A DNA stretch of 43,206 nt, from positions 1 to 43,206 of IMG/VR virus record IMGVR_UViG_3300032213_000051. The stretch is one strand, 5' to 3'. Positions 40,146 through 43,206 of the stretch are shown here, in pieces. This stretch comes from a virus. The notes under the pieces are model-generated. The model searched no databases. It was not told the origin of the DNA and saw only the letters and a list, made by a program, of their open reading frames with translations. Position 1 is the stretch's first letter. Each line of letters starts with the position of its first letter. Position numbers and translations under genes: made by a program.

Positions 40146-42026
40146 TTAACACTCACCATAACTATGCCCCCATTTCGCCTCACACGCAACCGGTAAACCT
40201 GTTGCCCAGCTAGGTGCGATGGACATCTTCTCAGTGATGAAAGCCATAGCTTCCTCGCGCTCAACCTCTGGAACTACGATCACCGCTGCGTCATGCACCG
40301 TCAAGGCTACCCTGTACCGCTCGTTGATCGCCAGCATCTGCTCACCTACGACAATCCTAGCCAACGCTTGGACTACGTTCTCAACCACCGCCCCGCCCCA
40401 GATACCGATCTCGCCCTTACGTGACTTGTACTTGTATTGGGACTTCTCCCCGGATGTATCAAACCGTAGCTTCGGGTAGCGAATCATTAGCCCATTCGGA
40501 AGCGATATGCCCTCTTGGGTAATCTGCAACACCTCATGATGTCCTAGATAAAACGGGTCAGACTTCGCATCCCAGTTGGCAAGTTCCGTCAGCGCGTTGT
40601 CCGATTCCTTCCATAGCGAAATGATATTGTCGTTGACCTCACGATAAAGGTTAACTATGGCCTGACACTCGTCATCCGGCAGCGACACGCTGATCGGCTT
40701 CGATGTCGCCAACGTGTGCTGCAACTTTCTCCAGCCAGTGCCATAGCCCAGACCGAGAACGCAAGTCTTGCCGACGAACCGCTCGGACTCATCCTTCTTG
40801 GTTATGGTGCGGTTGTAGACTTTGGAAGCAAAGATTGAATAAACATCTTCGCCGCTTGCGAATTGTCGTACAACATCGTCTTGTCCTGCCAGCCAAGCAA
40901 GCACACGTGCCTCGATTTGTGAGGAATCACAGTTAATGACCACGAATCCGTCTGGAGGGAGGACTGCGTTCTTGAGGGTTTTCTTCTTTTTATCTCGGCT
41001 AGGAAGGTTCTGGAAATTAACTTTGTCTGAACCACTCCACCGCCCAGTGTGTGCGCCGTAATATTTAAGGGGGATGGGCAGTAGCCCTCGATTTCGTTTG
41101 CCAGCGTCGATGAATCGTGTAATACGAGACTCTTCCAGAGTTGACTTAGTTCCAAGTCTGACTGCGCACAATTGTTGAACGAGTGGATTTTCATGTTCCG
41201 AGAGTGCAATAAACCCCTCGTCGTTCTTTGCCAGAGCAAATGTCTCTTTGCCTGTAACCGGACTAATTTTTGTTGGCGGTATGACTGGAGGATCGAGTGC
41301 TTCAAGGAGTGCAGCGAATTGCTTATTACTAGCCAACTTCTTCCTAACAGCTTCTTCATCAGCGCACTCCAGTTTGTCTTTCAAGGTAGCCAGCAGCTCG
41401 GTCTTCTCCTGACGCAGGTCTTCTAACCGTTGTACTAGCAACGCATCGTCTACCTGAAACACCGGGTCGATGAACATACGCAGTGTCATATCAATGAGTC
41501 TTATCTCATCGCCGGGGAACGCGGGCGCCATCAGGTGGAAGAGCTTGTAAGTCAACTCCACGTCGTTCTTGCAGTACTCACCATATCGTGCGAGTTCTAC
41601 GGGGCTAAAGTCTGCCCGACGCTTGCCCAGAGCATTGTTTACCTCATCACCCTTCGCACCGATCTCATAGCGTTCAGCCAACGCGCCGAGACTCCCACCT
41701 GCATCCACGCCGTGGAGCGCACGAGCCATGCACAGTGTGTCGAGATAAAAAGCAGGGTGGATGCCGAACCGCCAAGCCAGTATTGCCCCATCGAACAGGG
41801 TGTTATGGCATAGAAGTGCAGCATCCGACCAGTCGGTCAACCCATCAAGGTGCTTCTTTATCTCTTCATGTGAGCCTGAATACCAATACGACGGCGCGTC
41901 ATCGATCTTGATGCCCACACCGATCTCTTCGAACTGTTTGTCGCGTATGTATTCCTCAGTGGTCAGGTTCTTGAACCCAAACCCTGTGGCGTAGTACGTC
42001 TCCCAATCAAGCGTGACTAGACTCAT
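40146..42026 (-). CDS. Family A DNA polymerase with 3'-5' exonuclease
   Basis: A 626-residue replicative polymerase from ATG 42026 (the longer upstream frame is a shadow of the next gene). The exonuclease domain has D7/E9 (LDWET), D79 (HNTLFDG) and D155 (YCKNDVELTY). The polymerase domain has motif A INCDSSQIEAR (D367), motif B RFVGKTCVLGLGYG (R416, K420, Y428) and motif C TVHDAAVIV (H578, D579). The residue equal to E. coli Phe762 is Leu424, and the motif C Glu (E. coli E883) is Ala580. It works with the primase-helicase and nuclease of the same block. Confidence 0.93.
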   Translation of the reverse strand: MSLVTLDWETYYATGFGFKNLTTEEYIRDKQFEEIGVGIKIDDAPSYWYSGSHEEIKKHLDGLTDWSDAALLCHNTLFDGAILAWRFGIHPAFYLDTLCMARALHGVDAGGSLGALAERYEIGAKGDEVNNALGKRRADFSPVELARYGEYCKNDVELTYKLFHLMAPAFPGDEIRLIDMTLRMFIDPVFQVDDALLVQRLEDLRQEKTELLATLKDKLECADEEAVRKKLASNKQFAALLEALDPPVIPPTKISPVTGKETFALAKNDEGFIALSEHENPLVQQLCAVRLGTKSTLEESRITRFIDAGKRNRGLLPIPLKYYGAHTGRWSGSDKVNFQNLPSRDKKKKTLKNAVLPPDGFVVINCDSSQIEARVLAWLAGQDDVVRQFASGEDVYSIFASKVYNRTITKKDESERFVGKTCVLGLGYGTGWRKLQHTLATSKPISVSLPDDECQAIVNLYREVNDNIISLWKESDNALTELANWDAKSDPFYLGHHEVLQITQEGISLPNGLMIRYPKLRFDTSGEKSQYKYKSRKGEIGIWGGAVVENVVQALARIVVGEQMLAINERYRVALTVHDAAVIVVPEVEREEAMAFITEKMSIAPSWATGLPVACEAKWGHSYGEC

Positions 42027-42340
42027 TTCGAACACACCTTTGATTCCCACATAGTAACTACCATGCCATGAACTGTTAAGCTCTGAGCGCGTACCCATCC
42101 GTGTGGCTGAATTAAACCTTCCTTCTGGGCTTTCCTTGCTACTGCCCCCCAAGCCCTTCTATCTGGTGGTTCTGGCAAGTCGTCGTAAGCGGCCCTCACT
42201 TGTTCAGTCGTGAAGTATTTGTTTGTTAGCGCATGTTTGTGCATGGCATCCAACGCTATTGCCACCCATTCACTACCTGCGTTCTTAGCGGCAACGTCAG
42301 CCATCGCATGACCGAGCGCCAATCCTTGATGTTCTGTCAT
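42023..42340 (-). CDS. Winged-helix-like small protein
   Basis: A 105-residue protein from ATG 42340 (AGGGAAATAAA before it). It looks like a winged helix: AIALDAMHKHALTNKYFTTE, VRAAYDDLPEPPDRRAWG and ARKAQKEGLIQPHGWV. Its stop overlaps the polymerase start by four bases (ATGA), so the two are translated together. It may bind DNA or the polymerase. No family is named. Confidence 0.65.
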   Translation of the reverse strand: MTEHQGLALGHAMADVAAKNAGSEWVAIALDAMHKHALTNKYFTTEQVRAAYDDLPEPPDRRAWGAVARKAQKEGLIQPHGWVRAQSLTVHGMVVTMWESKVCSK

Positions 42341-42341
42341 T

Positions 42342-42521
42342 TTATTTCCCTTTCGTTTTGTTGACACGTCCTTTGTTTTTAATGGTGTTGGGCGCTCCAT
42401 GCCACTGCTTCTTTGGCTTGTCATCGAACGCCTTTGATGTGTTGTTCTCATTACCCTTGGGCAAGCTAGATAACAGCTCCAGCAGATTATTTGTGTCCTT
42501 AACTGATCGTAGAGATTTCAT
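42342..42521 (-). CDS. Small basic protein (59 residues)
   Basis: A short gene from ATG 42521 to TAA 42342-42344. It begins MKSLRSVKDTNNLLELLSSL and ends in a basic Lys-rich tail (KNKGRVNKTKGK). The ribosome site AAGGAG lies in the end of the previous gene (42524-42547 repeat), and the start overlaps that gene's stop by four bases. The C-terminus resembles nucleic-acid-binding tails. Function unknown. Confidence 0.65.
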   Translation of the reverse strand: MKSLRSVKDTNNLLELLSSLPKGNENNTSKAFDDKPKKQWHGAPNTIKNKGRVNKTKGK

Positions 42522-42742
42522 GTGTTCTTCTCCTTCAGCTTGGCTTCTACAGCATGGACAATGAGCGGCTTCATCTGGTAGCGTGGGTCAGTCAGTATCT
42601 CTTGCACTTCTTCCATCGTCAGCCCCTGCCATTCGCGCTGTGCTTCAACTGAGCGGTTCATCATCTCTGCGTAGTTCTTCAGCCTGTGCAACTCTAGTTC
42701 TACTTCTTTAAGTTTTTCGATTGCTGCAAATGTTTTATCCAC
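42518..42742 (-). CDS. Small early protein with EWQGLT motif, GTG start
   Basis: A 74-residue protein starting at GTG 42742. Residues 1-30 are helical (IEKLKEVELELHRLKNYAEM), followed by EWQGLTMEEVQEILTD and the C-terminal EAKLKEKN. It shares the EWQGLT stretch and C-terminus with the gene upstream (42735-43094), so the two are diverged paralogues. The ribosome site is the end of that gene. Function unknown. Confidence 0.65.
   Translation of the reverse strand: MDKTFAAIEKLKEVELELHRLKNYAEMMNRSVEAQREWQGLTMEEVQEILTDPRYQMKPLIVHAVEAKLKEKNT
42524..42547 (-). repeat. 24-base direct repeat (copy 1)
   Basis: Identical to 42744-42767. On the minus strand it encodes the C-terminal EAKLKEKN of the 74-residue protein and includes AAGGAG, the ribosome site of the next gene. 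Confidence 0.85.
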
Positions 42743-43094
42743 CGTTCTTCTCCTTCAGCTTGGCTTCGACAGTTCGCATAAGTTCATGCGCTTCGTGGTC
42801 CAACAACGCTTCGCATGGGTCTGCCTCAACCAGACAATCATTACGCTCCTTATACGTCAGCCCCTGCCATTCTTTCATTAGCACAGTACCGTACTGGCTC
42901 GGTTGGTTTTCTGGATCAGTGACCGCTTGCTCAAAACTCTCTCGCATCTTCTGCACTTGCGTCTCTGTGTACAAACCTTCATCATCTGGTTCAGGATTTA
43001 GACCAAGATTAGTTTTCCACTCTGTTGCACCACGTTCAGCAACGGCTTGCATATACGATAGCTCTCGTACTTTTATCCATGCGATTGGTTTCAT
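42735..43094 (-). CDS. Small early protein, Ea22-like start and EWQGLT motif
   Basis: A 119-residue protein. The N-terminus (MKPIAWIKVRELSYMQ) and GLYTETQVQKMRESFEQA resemble short Ead/Ea22-like phage proteins of unknown function. The second half contains MKEWQGLTYKERNDCLVEAD and ends EAKLKEKNGG, matching the next gene. Its ATG overlaps the upstream stop by four bases. The role in the early operon is unknown. Confidence 0.65.
   Translation of the reverse strand: MKPIAWIKVRELSYMQAVAERGATEWKTNLGLNPEPDDEGLYTETQVQKMRESFEQAVTDPENQPSQYGTVLMKEWQGLTYKERNDCLVEADPCEALLDHEAHELMRTVEAKLKEKNGG
42744..42767 (-). repeat. 24-base direct repeat (copy 2)
   Basis: Identical to 42524-42547. Here it closes the 119-residue gene and gives AAGGAG to the GTG-started gene. 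Recombination between copies would delete one gene cleanly. Confidence 0.85.
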
Positions 43095-43206
43095 ACATAC
43101 CCATCCATCTGAAATTTAAGTTTCGCTTCTTCTAACGCACCAATAATTACAAGCCGATCAGATGCTGTACTAGCCTTGATCTTGAACTGCCCTCGGTCTT
43201 TCCAGA
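43091..43206 (-). CDS. C-terminal end of an early protein (partial)
   Basis: The right edge holds the last 37 codons of a minus-strand gene (KDRGQFKIKASTASDRLVII, then GALEEAKLKFQMDGYV), with TGA at 43091-43093 overlapping the next ATG. Too little remains to identify it. The four-base coupling and coding-like sequence support it as real. Confidence 0.6.
   Translation of the reverse strand, partial: WKDRGQFKIKASTASDRLVIIGALEEAKLKFQMDGYV

Noticed and set aside
42027-42152. N-terminal extension of the polymerase frame
   Set aside because: It overlaps the winged-helix gene, and the exonuclease motif LDWET starts right after ATG 42026.

Overview
The window is a contiguous piece of a tailed double-stranded DNA phage genome. 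No tRNA, rRNA, integrase or bacterial housekeeping gene was seen. The gene set looks like a podovirus mosaic of the kind common in aquatic viral metagenomes: a Mu gpT-like major capsid protein, P22- and SU10-like head-tail adaptors, a T7-like set of large internal or ejection proteins, and a family A DNA polymerase replication module. The host cannot be read from the sequence. Gram-negative is well supported, because there is a two-component spanin (Rz and a nested Rz1) and there are lipoproteins. An aquatic source is an inference from remembered similarity. Terminase, portal and any RNA polymerase must lie outside the window.

Bases 1-32187 are one rightward late block. Order: end of an unknown gene; major capsid protein with a strong terminator behind it; structural genes; an endonuclease VII-type HNH gene; a run of small basic Lys/Gly-rich genes (3323-5476) sharing a C-terminal tag; a two-gene DUF5872-like pair (5478-5988); head-tail adaptors and small basic proteins (5988-8323); tail and fibre genes (8342-11448); a lysis block (11452-14201) with membrane proteins, a GH19 endolysin, a lipoprotein, a holin candidate and Rz/Rz1; a second tail-fibre block (14204-18189) with two glycine-rich fibres, a tandem 2-oxoglutarate dioxygenase and a collar-domain protein; a large tail protein (18424-20517); then an ejection block (20828-32187) with a GNAT-like protein and proteins of 632, 148, 782 and 2097 residues.

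Bases 32184-43206 are one leftward early block, read from 43206 down. It holds small phage proteins, family A DNA polymerase, a PD-(D/E)XK nuclease with four Fe-S-type cysteines, small proteins, a 184-bp non-coding stretch that can fold, a SNF2-type helicase, a coiled-coil protein, a cysteine-containing candidate ssDNA-binding protein, a helix-turn-helix protein, a 50-residue cysteine-rich lipoprotein and a primase-helicase. The two blocks converge at 32184-32187, where the stop codons interlock on TTAA.

Most neighbouring genes touch or overlap (TAATG, TGATG, ATGA), which suggests translational coupling. Several real genes are short or hidden: 7174-7335, 13950-14201, 35300-35452, 39143-39313, 42342-42521 and the partial gene at 43091. 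One gene (11452-12138) appears to start at ATT. The strongest leads for something undescribed are the C-terminal tag shared by four neighbouring basic proteins, the tandem dioxygenase among the fibre genes, the split DUF5872-like pair, and the foldable non-coding stretch at 38.6 kb. All family names come from motif recognition by eye; no database search was run.
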